A DNA stretch of 64,000 nt from Streptomyces sp. NBC_00341 (GTDB taxonomy: Bacteria > Actinomycetota > Actinomycetes > Streptomycetales > Streptomycetaceae), in assembly GCF_041435055.1 (NCBI RefSeq), contig NZ_CP108002.1, positions 3,534,001-3,598,000 on the forward strand, in the 5' to 3' direction. The translations under genes and the position numbers were made by a program. The notes below the pieces were generated by a model that ran no database searches, had not been told where the DNA came from, and saw nothing but the letters and a program-made list of their open reading frames with translations. This document shows, piece by piece, positions 16,629 to 24,669 of this stretch; position 1 is the first letter of the stretch; the number at the start of each line of letters is the position of its first letter.

Positions 16629-16966
16629 GCGATTCGTCGAACTACTACGGACCCGTGGTCAACATGAACGGCGGCCGCGAGAACATCGGCATCAACTACG
16701 GCACTGTCGGCGGTGCCGCAGAGGACGTTGAGCTCCGGGCCGCTGTCGAGGACCTCACCCGCGTCCTGCGTGAGCTGCGCCCGCACCTCGCCCCGGACCA
16801 GGCCCGGACCGTCGAGGGCGCGCTGCCCGAGCTCACCCCCGACCGGAGCGCCCTGCGGGAGCGCGGCATGGTCCTGGCATCCGTCGCGCAGATCGCGGCC
16901 ACGGTCGGCGAGGTGGGACGGCCCGCAGCGGAGGCGGTGGGACGGCTGCTCGGACTGCTGGGCTAG
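16625..16966 (+). CDS. Small partner protein sharing the NYYGPVVNM motif
   Basis: 113 residues from GTG 16625, coupled by 4-base overlap to the DUF6232-like gene. The N-terminus SNYYGPVVNMNGGRENIGI copies the end of the upstream protein (NNYGPVVNMTNGRGNTGF). A helical region follows (AVEDLTRVLRELRPHLAPDQ) and a C-terminal helix (ERGMVLASVAQIAATVGEV). The shared strand-forming motif suggests that the two proteins stack or co-assemble. No known family. Confidence 0.7.
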   Translation: MSDSSNYYGPVVNMNGGRENIGINYGTVGGAAEDVELRAAVEDLTRVLRELRPHLAPDQARTVEGALPELTPDRSALRERGMVLASVAQIAATVGEVGRPAAEAVGRLLGLLG

Positions 16967-17046
16967 AGGGTGCGCCGGGCAGGCCCTGGAGGGCCTGTCG
17001 TGCCGGGCGACGTGGTTGAGGGCCAGCCGCTCGTCGCTCAGGGCAG

Positions 17047-17763
17047 TCAGGCCCAGGGGTCGCCGGACGGTTCTGGCTCTTCCGGGTAGAGCATGCGGCG
17101 GACGCAGCGCAGGAGTCCCGGCTCGCTGCCACCGGCGGCAGCCATCCAGGGCAGGACGTTCATGGCACGGGCGCGTTCTGCCGAGGCCAGGGCTTCGACG
17201 GTCGCGCGCAAAGTGTCGGGGGCGGGTTCATCGGTGAGGCAGAGCCAGCCGATCGCGGCGGCAAGGCGGACTTCGGGGGCCTGTGCCCGGTCCTGCCACA
17301 GCTCGCGGATCCATGCGGTGGCCGGCTGGTGCGGGTGGGCACGTGTGGTCTCTGCGGTGGCGAGAACCAAGGCGGCCCGGACCATGGAGTCCTGCTCCTT
17401 GGCGAACCGGGTAGCGAAGGCGCTTCGGACCGTGTGTCCAGGGTCGGCCGCGGTGGCGAGAGCGTATGAGGCGTCGATGCGCGTGGTCGGGTCGGAGCCG
17501 TCGAGGAGAGGCAGGAGCACGGGGGCCCCGGTGGTGATCGCGGCTCGGGCGGCGGCCACCGACCAGCCTGCCGGGTAGCCGGTCACCTCGACGCCGTAGT
17601 CGTCGTAGCCGTCGTGCTGGGGGCCGGAGCGGTGAAGGAGGAGGTCGTCGCGGGAGGCGACACCGAAGTAACGGGCGCGGGCCGGGGCGGCGAGACCGCC
17701 GAGAGCGTCCGCGCGGTGTCGATGGTGGGGGTCGGTGGCGATCCGGATCATCAAGCCGAAGTC
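17047..17763 (-). pseudogene. 5'-truncated HEAT-repeat protein
   Basis: About 239 residues of an alpha-solenoid with helix pairs (DPTTRIDASYALATAADPGH, DSMVRAALVLATAETTRAHP, EVRLAAAIGWLCLTDEPAPD) ending PEPSGDPWA. The typical N-terminal half is missing: upstream of about 17763 the frame stays open but loses HEAT character and overlaps another truncated gene on the plus strand. This looks like a rearrangement junction. The intact family is common in Streptomyces and has no fixed function. Confidence 0.6.
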
Positions 17764-18176
17764 CGTCGGGTCTCGCGAGGCGAGTACCCCTTGTGGGACG
17801 AGGCTCTCGCGGTCCTCAACCAGGACTTGGCCGTGACTCTTCCTGAGCAGGGACCTCTGCAACTGCTGGCCCAGCCTTCCTACGAGGCGGGCGAGCCGGA
17901 GTATGTCTACGTTGCCCTGGCCAACGGCGAGTGGCACGGCAGTCATCTGTACCCGAAGACGCCAGAGGACTCTGCTCATGCCTTGGCGATCGTCGCCGAC
18001 GCCGCGCAGGACACCGTCGCTGAGCGTCTGTGGCAGGCGTGGCCCCTGTGCGTCGAACACGACCTGGGCATGCATATGCGCGACGTGGAGGGGCTGCTCT
18101 CCTGGTGGTGCGCCGGAGGCGGTCGGGGGGCCGGGCCACATCTGTGCGGCCGTGGGCGCGCTCGACAGTTTCTAAG
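17757..18176 (+). pseudogene. Truncated and frameshifted conserved Streptomyces gene
   Basis: The frame reads EYPLWDEALAVLNQDLAVTL, then EPEYVYVALANGEWHGSHLYP, AVADAAQDTV-like helices and VEGLLSWWCAGGGRG. No start codon or ribosome site precedes the homologous part. Near 18115-18135, a GGGGGG run, the coding switches frame: the natural ending GPGHICAAVGALDSF is in a second frame, while the first runs on into non-coding DNA. Its beginning abuts the truncated HEAT gene at about 17760. Family unnamed. Confidence 0.5.
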
Positions 18177-18203
18177 TGGTCGAGGTCGTAAATCCTGCGG
18201 GGA
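18173..18203. repeat. Left terminal inverted repeat of an IS630-type element
   Basis: taagtggtcgaggtcgtaaa onward matches, as an inverted repeat with several mismatches, the sequence at 21606-21636. The interval between the two ends (3.46 kb) is far longer than a simple IS630 and encloses the pentapeptide gene and the IS3 insertion. Confidence 0.5.
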
Positions 18204-18220
18204 TTGACATTCAGTCAGGC

Positions 18221-18255
18221 CGCATGCCGGGCCTGGTTCACAGGCCCGGCATGCG
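18221..18255. terminator. Strong 15-bp stem hairpin
   Basis: CGCATGCCGGGCCTG (18221-18235), the 5-base loop gttca, then the exact complement CAGGCCCGGCATGCG (18241-18255). It lies just after the frameshifted gene and the IS630 left end. There is no T-run, but perfect GC stems of this kind act as terminators in Streptomyces. The following stretch, 18256-18918, shows no credible gene. It is unusually AT-rich near 18715-18790 and 18895-18912, as in transferred DNA. Confidence 0.5.
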
Positions 18256-18918
18256 AGTGAAGGGTGCAGGCTCACGTCAGGGCTCGCAGGCGGTGGGCTC
18301 AGTGAGGGTGAAGCCTTCTCTGTCCCGAGTCCGGCCGATCGATGCCCACACCCGTAGCGAAGGGCCACATCGCTGGGCGGGGGGGCGTGCCAGCAAGGAA
18401 TCCGTGAAACAGGAGGTGCAGACAATCCACCTCCATGCCCATCGGCCCGGCGAACACGTCGTCGCCTCGTACGGGCAGCAATGTTCACCCAGAACGATTG
18501 TGAGACAGGCGGCGGGATCGGGCGATCGGAATGTCGAGCGCAAAATGAGTTTCAGGGAACTCGCCTCCGAGGGATGTGGCACCCCCGACCGTCGACAGTG
18601 AGTCGAGCAAGCGCCCCTAGGGCAGAGCTAGTTGGATACATCGAGGCGCTTTCGCAGACGCGCACGGTATCCCTGCCTTGCAGGCCAGGTCGCGTGGGGT
18701 CGATGCCTTATGTGGCATTTGTTCAGTTATATTCTCGCGCGCTCCGAGTGATGCCGTCTATTTGGCCGACAGATTTCCGGATCTTGGTGATTGGGCAGAG
18801 CGCCGCGAGTCGCGATAGGCATGGGACTGCGCTTCCACCCCGAGGCGCCTCAACGCGGCGATCACGTAAGTCTCGCCTGCCCCGTGATACTGAAGCGCCC
18901 ATATTATGGAGAGACCTG

Positions 18919-19578
18919 ATGCGAGCCCGTAAACCCCGCGATCTCAATGAGCTCCCGTACCTGCATCGCCTCACATCATTCACCGGAGAGATGGAAAGAG
19001 AAGGGTCCTACGAATGGCTGCACTTCGAGGGTTGCGATTTCCAGGATGTGGATGGCGGCAGTTCTGGGTTCACTGAATCAGCATTCTCTGCGGTTACCTT
19101 CACCCGGGGCCGATATCGGCGTTGCCAGTTCGACGACGTCTGGCTGCACACCGTGCGCATGGTGGGCACGGACCTCTCAGAGACCACCTGGATGGACAGC
19201 GAGTGTGACCAAGTAGTCCTCGCCGGCGCAGAAGTGTCCGGCTCCCATATGAACCGCGTTACTTTCTACAATTGCAAGTTCGACTCGGTCAATGCTCGCC
19301 TGGCCAAACTGAAGAATGTCTCGTTCGTGGACTGTCTCCTCCGCGACGTCGACTTCGGCGGAGCCGTGCTCACCAACGTCTCCTTCCCCGGATCGACCCT
19401 GGAACGAGCGCACTTCGACAACGCCAAGATGACGAAGGTCGATCTGCGCGGGGCAGACGGACTGAACATCGCTTCCGGTCTCGAAGCCTTGAAGGGTGCA
19501 ATGATCAACACCTACCAACTCCTAGAGTTGGCACCCGCACTCGCTCAGGTCCTCGGCCTCACAGTGAAAGACGAGTAG
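18919..19578 (+). CDS. Pentapeptide-repeat protein
   Basis: 219 residues from ATG 18919, with GGAGAG five bases upstream. Repeats of the A(D/N)LXX type run from about residue 35 to 195: FEGCDFQDVD, ESAFSAVTFTRGRYRRCQFD, VGTDLSETTWMDS, CLLRDVDFGGAVLTNVSF and STLERAHFDNAKMTKVDLRG. They form a right-handed quadrilateral beta-helix. It ends in a helical ALKGAMINTYQLLELAPALAQ. Such proteins can mimic DNA, but no partner is indicated here. It sits between the terminal repeats of a decayed IS630-type element. Confidence 0.9.
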   Translation: MRARKPRDLNELPYLHRLTSFTGEMEREGSYEWLHFEGCDFQDVDGGSSGFTESAFSAVTFTRGRYRRCQFDDVWLHTVRMVGTDLSETTWMDSECDQVVLAGAEVSGSHMNRVTFYNCKFDSVNARLAKLKNVSFVDCLLRDVDFGGAVLTNVSFPGSTLERAHFDNAKMTKVDLRGADGLNIASGLEALKGAMINTYQLLELAPALAQVLGLTVKDE

Positions 19579-19747
19579 GCGGGACGCCCACAAACTCACA
19601 GGCGTCCTTGAATTGACGAGAATGTATACGGTCAACGTGCCCGACGCCCCTGGGAACCTGTAACGCCAGCACGAGATTATACTGCTTGGCTAATTCAATT
19701 TCTGCCGCGAGTGCATCACCCTCCGGCTTGGCTTCCGTCCACGATCT
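19559..19747 (-). pseudogene. C-terminal fragment of an unrecognised protein
   Basis: The frame reading DEDFQRSWTEAKPEGDALAA, then ELAKQYNLVLALQVPRGVGH and VDRIHSRQFKDACEFVGV has natural composition and stops at 19559. It has no start: its upstream part runs into the IS630 transposase fragment on the other strand. It is probably a gene cut by the IS630-type insertion. It overlaps the pentapeptide gene end by 20 bases. Weakly supported. Confidence 0.3.
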
Positions 19748-20076
19748 TTGGAAGTCCTCATCTTCGATCGGGTAATGCGGGTCAACCACACCTACCGGCG
19801 CGGCGGCGCACTCGCCTACCTTGCCGCCTACGACGTCCACCGCGCCCGCGTGTTCGGACGCTGTGAGGACCGCACCGGCATCGTCCCGTTCATGAACCTG
19901 GTCACCCAGGTCATGACCACCGAGCCCTACGCCAGCGCCAAACGCGTCTTCTGGATCGTCGACAACGGTTCCTCCCATCTCGGCCGGAAGGCCGCCAACC
20001 GGTTGACCGAGGCGTTTCCGAAGGCGGCGCTGGTCCACACCCCCGTGCACGCCTCGTGGTTGAACCAGGTGGAGAT
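19748..20076 (+). pseudogene. IS630-type transposase, 5' piece, interrupted
   Basis: Encodes the DDE core of an IS630/Tc1-like transposase: YRRGGALAYLAAYDVHRARV, the second catalytic Asp in FWIVDNGSSHLG, and HTPVHASWLNQVE. The N-terminal DNA-binding third is absent. The reading frame is broken after VE by insertion of the IS3-family element at 20077 and continues at 21377. Confidence 0.8.
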
Positions 20077-20142
20077 GGGCCTTGACCCCGGATGTTGAAC
20101 ACACGAGACACTGGATCCTGAGGATCTGAGAACGGACATCTC

Positions 20143-20448
20143 GTGGTCATGAAGAACTATCCGCCGGAGTTCAAGGCGGACGCGGTCGCGCTGTACGAGT
20201 CGCGGCCGGAAGCGACGATCAGGTCGGTCGCAGCCGATCTGGGGATCAACCCGGAGACGCTGCGGAACTGGGTTCGGGCAGCTGGGGTGAGCCGTCCCCG
20301 AGGACGGCGGACGCAGGAACCGTCCCTGCCGCCGGCACCGCTGGAGGCGGAGAACGCCGCCTTGCGGAAGAAGGTCCGTGAGCTGGAGGAGGAACGGGAG
20401 ATCCTGCGGAAGGCGGCGAAGTATTTCGCCGGGGAGACGCGCTGGTGA
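20143..20448 (+). CDS. IS3-family transposase OrfA (DNA-binding subunit)
   Basis: 101 residues, from GTG 20143 or ATG 20149. An N-terminal helix-turn-helix (YPPEFKADAVALYESRP, SVAADLGINPETLRNWVRAA) is followed by a leucine-zipper-like coiled coil (ENAALRKKVRELEEEREILR). It ends KYFAGETRW, typical of IS3 OrfA. The stop overlaps the GTG of orfB (GTGA), so OrfB may be made by coupling. No A-rich slippery heptamer is visible. Confidence 0.92.
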   Translation: MVMKNYPPEFKADAVALYESRPEATIRSVAADLGINPETLRNWVRAAGVSRPRGRRTQEPSLPPAPLEAENAALRKKVRELEEEREILRKAAKYFAGETRW

Positions 20449-21347
20449 ACCGCTTCCAGTGTGTCGCCGACCTCCAGCGCCGTTACGGCGTGAAGCGGCT
20501 CTGCAGCATCCTCGGCGTGAGCCGCTCGAGCTTCTACTACTGGCGCCGGACGGCTGCGGACCGGGCCGCCCGGCAGGTGGCCGACGCCCGCCTGGCGGCC
20601 CGGATACGGGCGGTGCACCAGGAATCGGACGGCACCTACGGAGCCCCGAGGATCACCGCCGAGCTCCGCGAGGAGAACGGTGTCGCGGTCAACCACAAGC
20701 GCGTCGCCAGGATCATGCGGGCGTCCGGGATCGAAGGAGTCCGGTTGCGCCGCCGGCACCGCACCACTGTCCCCGACCCGGCCGCCGCCAAGGCCCGGGA
20801 CCTGATCGGCCGCGACTTCACCGCAGGCCAGCCGAACACGAAGTACGTCGGCGACATCACCTACCTGCCCATCGAGGGCGGGAAGTTCTGCTACCTGGCG
20901 ACCGTCATCGACCTCGCATCACGCCGTCTGGCCGGCTGGGCTATCGCCGACCACATGCGCGCGGACCTCGTCACCGACGCCCTGGCCGCAGCGATCCGAA
21001 CCCGCGGCAGCCTCGCCGGATCGATCATGCACACCGACCACGGAGCTCAGTACACGAGCAGGATTTTCACCGAAGCCTGCAGGTCAGCAGGGGTGCGGCG
21101 AAGCATGAGCGCGGTCGGGTCCAGCGCGGACAACGCACTCGCCGAGTCCTTCAACGCGACCTTCAAACGCGAGACCCTGCAAGGACGAAAGAGCTGGCCG
21201 ACCGAGCGCGAGGCCCGACTCGACGCCTTCCGATGGCTCCATCGCTACAACACCCGACGCCGACACTCCCGCCTCGGACAACGATCACCCATCGCCTTCG
21301 AGAACGCCCTCCACCGCACACCAACTACGCTGGCACAAGCCGCATAA
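20445..21347 (+). CDS. IS3-family transposase OrfB (DDE integrase core)
   Basis: 300 residues. The HTH_21-like region YGAPRITAELREENGVAVNH is followed by an rve core with catalytic residues visible in YVGDITYLP, MHTDHGAQYTS and NALAESFNATFKRE, then RYNTRRRHSRLGQRSPIAFE near the C-terminus. The frame is complete and uninterrupted, consistent with a recent insertion. Confidence 0.93.
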   Translation: MNRFQCVADLQRRYGVKRLCSILGVSRSSFYYWRRTAADRAARQVADARLAARIRAVHQESDGTYGAPRITAELREENGVAVNHKRVARIMRASGIEGVRLRRRHRTTVPDPAAAKARDLIGRDFTAGQPNTKYVGDITYLPIEGGKFCYLATVIDLASRRLAGWAIADHMRADLVTDALAAAIRTRGSLAGSIMHTDHGAQYTSRIFTEACRSAGVRRSMSAVGSSADNALAESFNATFKRETLQGRKSWPTEREARLDAFRWLHRYNTRRRHSRLGQRSPIAFENALHRTPTTLAQAA

Positions 21348-21376
21348 CCCGTGTTCAGGATTCGGGGTCAAGGCCC

Positions 21377-21598
21377 GATCTACTTCTCCGCCGTCCAACG
21401 CAAGGTGGTCTCGCCCAACGACTTTTCCGACCTCGACGAGGTCAGGGACGGCTCCGAAGCTTCGAAGGCCACTACAACGCCACGGCACAGCCGTTCCAGT
21501 GGAAGTTCACCGCCTCCGCCCTGGAAGACCTGCTGGCCAGGCTCGACCGGCACCACGCCAGCCACCCACCAGGACCCTCCGTCGGTCTGACCACATAA
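21377..21598 (+). pseudogene. IS630-type transposase, 3' piece, frameshifted
   Basis: Continues the interrupted transposase: IYFSAVQRKVVSPNDFSDL in one frame, then, after a shift near 21445-21465, LRSFEGHYNATAQPFQWKF and ALEDLLARLDRHHASH in another. Glu of the DDE triad is expected in the QVE/IYF region, which the IS3 insertion split. The frameshift shows that the transposase was dead irrespective of the IS3 insertion. Confidence 0.75.
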
Positions 21599-21605
21599 AC
21601 AACCC

Positions 21606-21636
21606 CCGAAGGATTTACGAAGCCGACCACTAAGCG
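21606..21636. repeat. Right terminal inverted repeat of the IS630-type element
   Basis: Lies 7 bp after the transposase stop. Its reverse complement (ttagtggtcggcttcgtaaa...) matches 18173-18203. The bases flanking the two ends do not form a clean TA duplication, so the two ends may come from different insertion events. Confidence 0.5.
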
Positions 21637-22400
21637 TGGGACTGAGGTTGGACGGCACCGAGGTTCGGGTGCGCCGCCCCGGGGCGAACAGACCAGGACG
21701 GCGCGCGTTCGTCTCGGGGAAGATGCGGCAGAACGGTGGCCGGCCTGGTCTCCGATCGCACCGCCAAGAGGTGAGCACCCACCCGACAACCTGCCAGGAC
21801 AACTTGCCCCGACCTCAATCGCGCACAACCTCGTAAGCGTGTCTGTGCCCGCCTACTCGCGAGCCACATATCGCGCACAGGGGCAAACCACCGTGCTCAA
21901 GGGCCAGCTATCTCGCTCAGTCACAGGATGTCCTGGTGCAGGGCACTGCCGTCATCGGCTCCGCGAGCTGCGCACCGAGGGTGGCCTTACGGGTCGGCAA
22001 CCGGTCGGCCACCTGGGCTGGGCACAGTCCGAGTTCGAGCCTCGGGGCTCGAAGCTCGGGTACCGAGCCCCGAGCGTCGAGCTCCGAGCGTCGAAGGCCT
22101 GTTCACTCGTTCGTGGGTACGTGACGGAGGGGCGGCCCGAGTCTCGAACCTCGGGACCCGAGGGTCGGGAGCCGGGCTCCGAGATTCGAGCGATGTCTGA
22201 CAACCGGTAGGTAAAGGAAAGAGGTTGGGAGAACCTGCCTACCTCCCTGACCCGTAACGGCGAGCAAGTGTGACTATTTGTGACCGACTTGCGGCGCAGC
22301 GTCGCGGCTGCTTACCGTGCCCCCAACGAAACGACCCCGACGCGGTGTTGAACGCACCGGCCGGGGTCTCACCCAAGATCGATGAAAGCGACCCGATCTC
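21637..22400. other. Non-coding, repeat-rich stretch
   Basis: No credible gene in 760 bp. From 22025 to 22195 the sequence is dominated by short inverted and direct copies of CTCGGGGCTCG, TCGAGC and CGAGCCCCGAG; for example CTCGGGGCTCG and its complement flank a 12-base loop. At about 22207-22244 a nested hairpin has outer arms GGTAGG/CCTACC and inner arms AGGTT/AACCT. It could be a structured RNA, an iteron-like replication remnant or a recombination site. It precedes a plasmid-type gene. Confidence 0.4.
22333..22368. terminator. Hairpin upstream of the winged-helix gene
   Basis: GACCCCG (22333-22339) pairs with CGGGGTC (22362-22368), with an inner GGTG/CACC pairing around the loop ttgaacg. 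It lies 32 bp before GTG 22401 and would act as a terminator of upstream transcripts or as an attenuator of the 22401 gene. Confidence 0.45.
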
Positions 22401-23405
22401 GTGGCTACCCAGAACTTTAGCTCCGCCCTGCCGACGCCCTCAGTCCCGACCCCGGCCCTCTGCCCGAAGGCCAGCCCCGGCTACGGGAAGCGTTCCGTCC
22501 CGGACCAGCGCCCTCCCCGCGCCGACGACTTCGCGTTCCTGCCGGAGCGGGAGCGGTACATCGCCGGATACGTCGACCAGCTCCCCGAGGGCTCCGCGAT
22601 GAACATCAAGTCGCTCGCCAAGTGCCAGCCCCTCTACGGGCAGATGGCCGTCGGCAGCGCACTGCGGGCCCTGGGCGTGGCCGGACACCTGCGCCAGGCC
22701 CGGTGCGCGGTCGGCGACGGCGACAACGTCCGCTGGGTCACCCGCACCTTCTGGTCGCGCACGGCCCGCGACAACGAGTGGTGGAACACCTTCCTCACCG
22801 CCGAAGCAGGCCACCGCCTGCACCAACCGCAGCCCGCACCGGTCACACCCCCTCCCCCGTGGGTCCCGGCCGAGCCCGCAGCCCCCGCAACACCCGAGGC
22901 ACCCGCACCCGCCCCCGCACCCGTCGTACCCCAACAGCGCACCACCCCGGCAGACATGTCACCCGCCTACCTGGCCCTGACCCGGCTGGGCCCCACCGAC
23001 AAGCGCCTGGGGCTCTCCGAGGACGACTGCCGGGAGCTGGAGGAGTCGGCCGCCGAATGGTTCGCACGCGGTGTGGACGCCGACTACCTCATCCACACCG
23101 TCACCGCAGGGCTGCCCGCGACCGTCGACTCACCGCTCGGCTTCGTCAGGAAGCGCCTGATCACCAAGCTCCCGCCCCACCGGCCCGCCGCCGCAGCCCC
23201 CACACCGCAGGGCGGCACCTCAACCCCCCGCCTGATGGTCGAGTGCACCGACTGCGGCGCACCCGGCAAGGCCGAAGCGTTCCGGGACGGCTTGTGCGGC
23301 CCCTGCCGCGAACCCGCCGATCCGGCGCCCACCGAGGAGCCCGGCATCGAACGCGACGTCCAGGCCCACGTGAAGCGCCTTCGCGAACAACTGAAACTGC
23401 GCTGA
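22401..23405 (+). CDS. Winged-helix DNA-binding protein with proline-rich linker and zinc motif
   Basis: 334 residues. Residues 40-130 (FLPERERYIAGYVDQLPEGS, IKSLAKCQPLYGQMAVGSAL, RALGVAGHLRQARC, VRWVTRTFWSRTARDNEWW) resemble the MarR-like winged helix of a large Streptomyces family found mostly in accessory regions and integrated plasmids. A Pro/Ala linker follows, then a helical domain, a CTDCG...CGPC four-cysteine motif, and a basic C-terminal helix. GTG 22401 is the only plausible start; its ribosome site is weak. Function unproven. Confidence 0.75.
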   Translation: MATQNFSSALPTPSVPTPALCPKASPGYGKRSVPDQRPPRADDFAFLPERERYIAGYVDQLPEGSAMNIKSLAKCQPLYGQMAVGSALRALGVAGHLRQARCAVGDGDNVRWVTRTFWSRTARDNEWWNTFLTAEAGHRLHQPQPAPVTPPPPWVPAEPAAPATPEAPAPAPAPVVPQQRTTPADMSPAYLALTRLGPTDKRLGLSEDDCRELEESAAEWFARGVDADYLIHTVTAGLPATVDSPLGFVRKRLITKLPPHRPAAAAPTPQGGTSTPRLMVECTDCGAPGKAEAFRDGLCGPCREPADPAPTEEPGIERDVQAHVKRLREQLKLR

Positions 23406-23421
23406 CGCGCGGGCGGCGACG

Positions 23422-24198
23422 TCAGGAGGCCGTCGGCAGGGTGAGGATTTCGGCTCCGCTGTCGGTGATGGCGATGGTGTGCTCGCTGTGTGCGGTCCGG
23501 CAGCCCGTCGCGCTGCGCAGGGTCCAGCCGTCGGCGTCGGTGACGAGTGTGGCGGTGTCGGCCATGACCCACGGCTCCAGGGCGAGCAGCAGTCCGGGGC
23601 GCAGCTTGTATCCGCGGCCGGGCCGTCCGGTGTTCGCGACGTGTGGGTCCTGGTGCATGGTCGAGCCGATGCCGTGGCCGCCGAACTCGGTGTTGATCGG
23701 GTAGCCCGCCTCGCCGAGGACCGTGCCGATGGCGTGGGAGAGGTCACCGATGCGCGCCCCGGGCTTGGCGGCGGCGATGCCGGCGGCGAGTGCGCGTTCG
23801 GTCGTCTCGATCATCGCCACGCTCTCCGCCGGCCTGGCCTTGCCCACCAGGAAGCTGATCGCGGCGTCCGCGGCCACCCCGCCCCTGACCACGGCGAGGT
23901 CGAGCGTCAGCAGATCCCCGTCCGCCAGCGCGTAGTTGTACGGGAGCCCGTGGAGTACTCCGTCGTTGACGGCCGTGCAGATGTAGTGCCCGAACGGGCC
24001 GCGTCCGAAGGAAGGCGCGTAGTCGACGTAGCAGGACTGCGCTCCCGCCTCGATGATCATCTCCTTGGCCCACTGGTCGATGTCCAGCAGGTTCGTCCCG
24101 ACCACGCTGCGTCGCTTCAGCGTGTGAAGGATGTCTCCGACCAGGGCGCCGGTGCCCCTCGCCCGCTCAAGCCGTGCGGAGTTCAGGATCTCGATCAT
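23422..24198 (-). CDS. map: Type I methionine aminopeptidase
   Basis: 258 residues with the five metal ligands of the pita-bread fold: D in LLTLDLAVV, D in GVAADAAISF, H in EFGGHGIGS, E in LALEPWVM and E in HSEHTIAI. Removes N-terminal methionine from nascent proteins. Streptomyces usually keep more than one copy; this one has no ribosomal-protein neighbours and lies behind a palindromic TATACCGGTATA site, so it is probably the conditionally expressed copy. It converges with the winged-helix gene. Confidence 0.93.
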   Translation of the reverse strand: MIEILNSARLERARGTGALVGDILHTLKRRSVVGTNLLDIDQWAKEMIIEAGAQSCYVDYAPSFGRGPFGHYICTAVNDGVLHGLPYNYALADGDLLTLDLAVVRGGVAADAAISFLVGKARPAESVAMIETTERALAAGIAAAKPGARIGDLSHAIGTVLGEAGYPINTEFGGHGIGSTMHQDPHVANTGRPGRGYKLRPGLLLALEPWVMADTATLVTDADGWTLRSATGCRTAHSEHTIAITDSGAEILTLPTAS

Positions 24199-24223
24199 GG
24201 GGACCTCTCAGGTGCGTCCAATA

Positions 24224-24251
24224 ACTATACCGGTCAAACTATACCGGTATA
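24224..24251. promoter_or_regulatory. Palindromic operator upstream of map
   Basis: ACTATACCGGT occurs twice (24224-24234 and 24238-24248). The second copy extends to the perfect 12-bp palindrome TATACCGGTATA (24240-24251). The site lies 25-55 bp upstream of the map start on the minus strand, overlapping where a -10/-35 would be. It resembles operators of GntR-type regulators, but no regulator gene is adjacent. Confidence 0.5.
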
Positions 24252-24377
24252 AGAATGGGGTCACGGTCGGTCCGAGAAGCCGCTCTCCGGCCAATGACGC
24301 ACGAGGGGCGCGCCCGGAACCGAATCGGGCGCGCCCCTCAACACACATCACTCATCGCTCACACGCGAGCGCGGCCG

Positions 24378-24572
24378 TCAGCGGTCGAAGCGCCCGCGCA
24401 CGTCGTCCGCCGCGCCCCTGGCCTTGTCGCGAGCTTGCTCGGACGCGCCGGAGGCCCGCTCGGACGCGTCCTGCGACCGGTTCGACCCGTCGCCCTTGCC
24501 GTCCTTCGCCTTCTTCTGCGCCTGGTCGGCAAGATCCTTCGCCTTGTCCTTGAACTGGTCCGCGATGCCCAT
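24378..24572 (-). CDS. CsbD-family small stress protein
   Basis: 64 residues, very hydrophilic: MGIADQFKDKAKDLADQAQK, then ASERASGASEQARDKARGAA and VRGRFDR. Lys/Asp/Ala-rich amphipathic helical repeats are typical of CsbD-like general-stress proteins. ATG 24572 has GAGGAGT about six bases upstream. Single gene. Confidence 0.75.
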   Translation of the reverse strand: MGIADQFKDKAKDLADQAQKKAKDGKGDGSNRSQDASERASGASEQARDKARGAADDVRGRFDR

Positions 24573-24669
24573 GCTGTTTCACTCCTCGTGGGGTGCGTGG
24601 GGGACGGCCCCGTAAGGGCCTCGACCAGACTTGCACGAGCGGACAGGCATCGCATTTCGATCATTGACG

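Larger units (their letters stand above)
20077..21376 (+). mobile_element. Complete IS3-family insertion sequence (1300 bp)
   Basis: The ends are imperfect inverted repeats: GGGCCTTGACCCCGGAT on the left (20077 onward) and, read inward from the right end at 21376, GGGCCTTGACCCCGAAT, with TGAACAC conserved further in. A 3-bp duplication GAT flanks the element (20074-20076 and 21377-21379). Removing the element plus one GAT restores the IS630 coding sequence (VE-IYFS). Both orfA and orfB are intact, so the element may still be active. Confidence 0.88.

Noticed and set aside
18221..18255. Hairpin as a CRISPR or attC-type repeat
   Set aside because: Single copy, with no spacer-repeat pattern or recombination motif.
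18176..18601. Short frames between the hairpin and the pentapeptide gene
   Set aside because: No ribosome site or natural composition; region judged non-coding.
20400..20450. Programmed -1 frameshift fusing OrfA and OrfB of the IS3 element
   Set aside because: No A-rich slippery heptamer is visible; a GTGA overlap explains coupling better.
21839..22210. 123-codon frame in the repeat field
   Set aside because: Its sequence is explained by the palindromic repeats; no conserved features.
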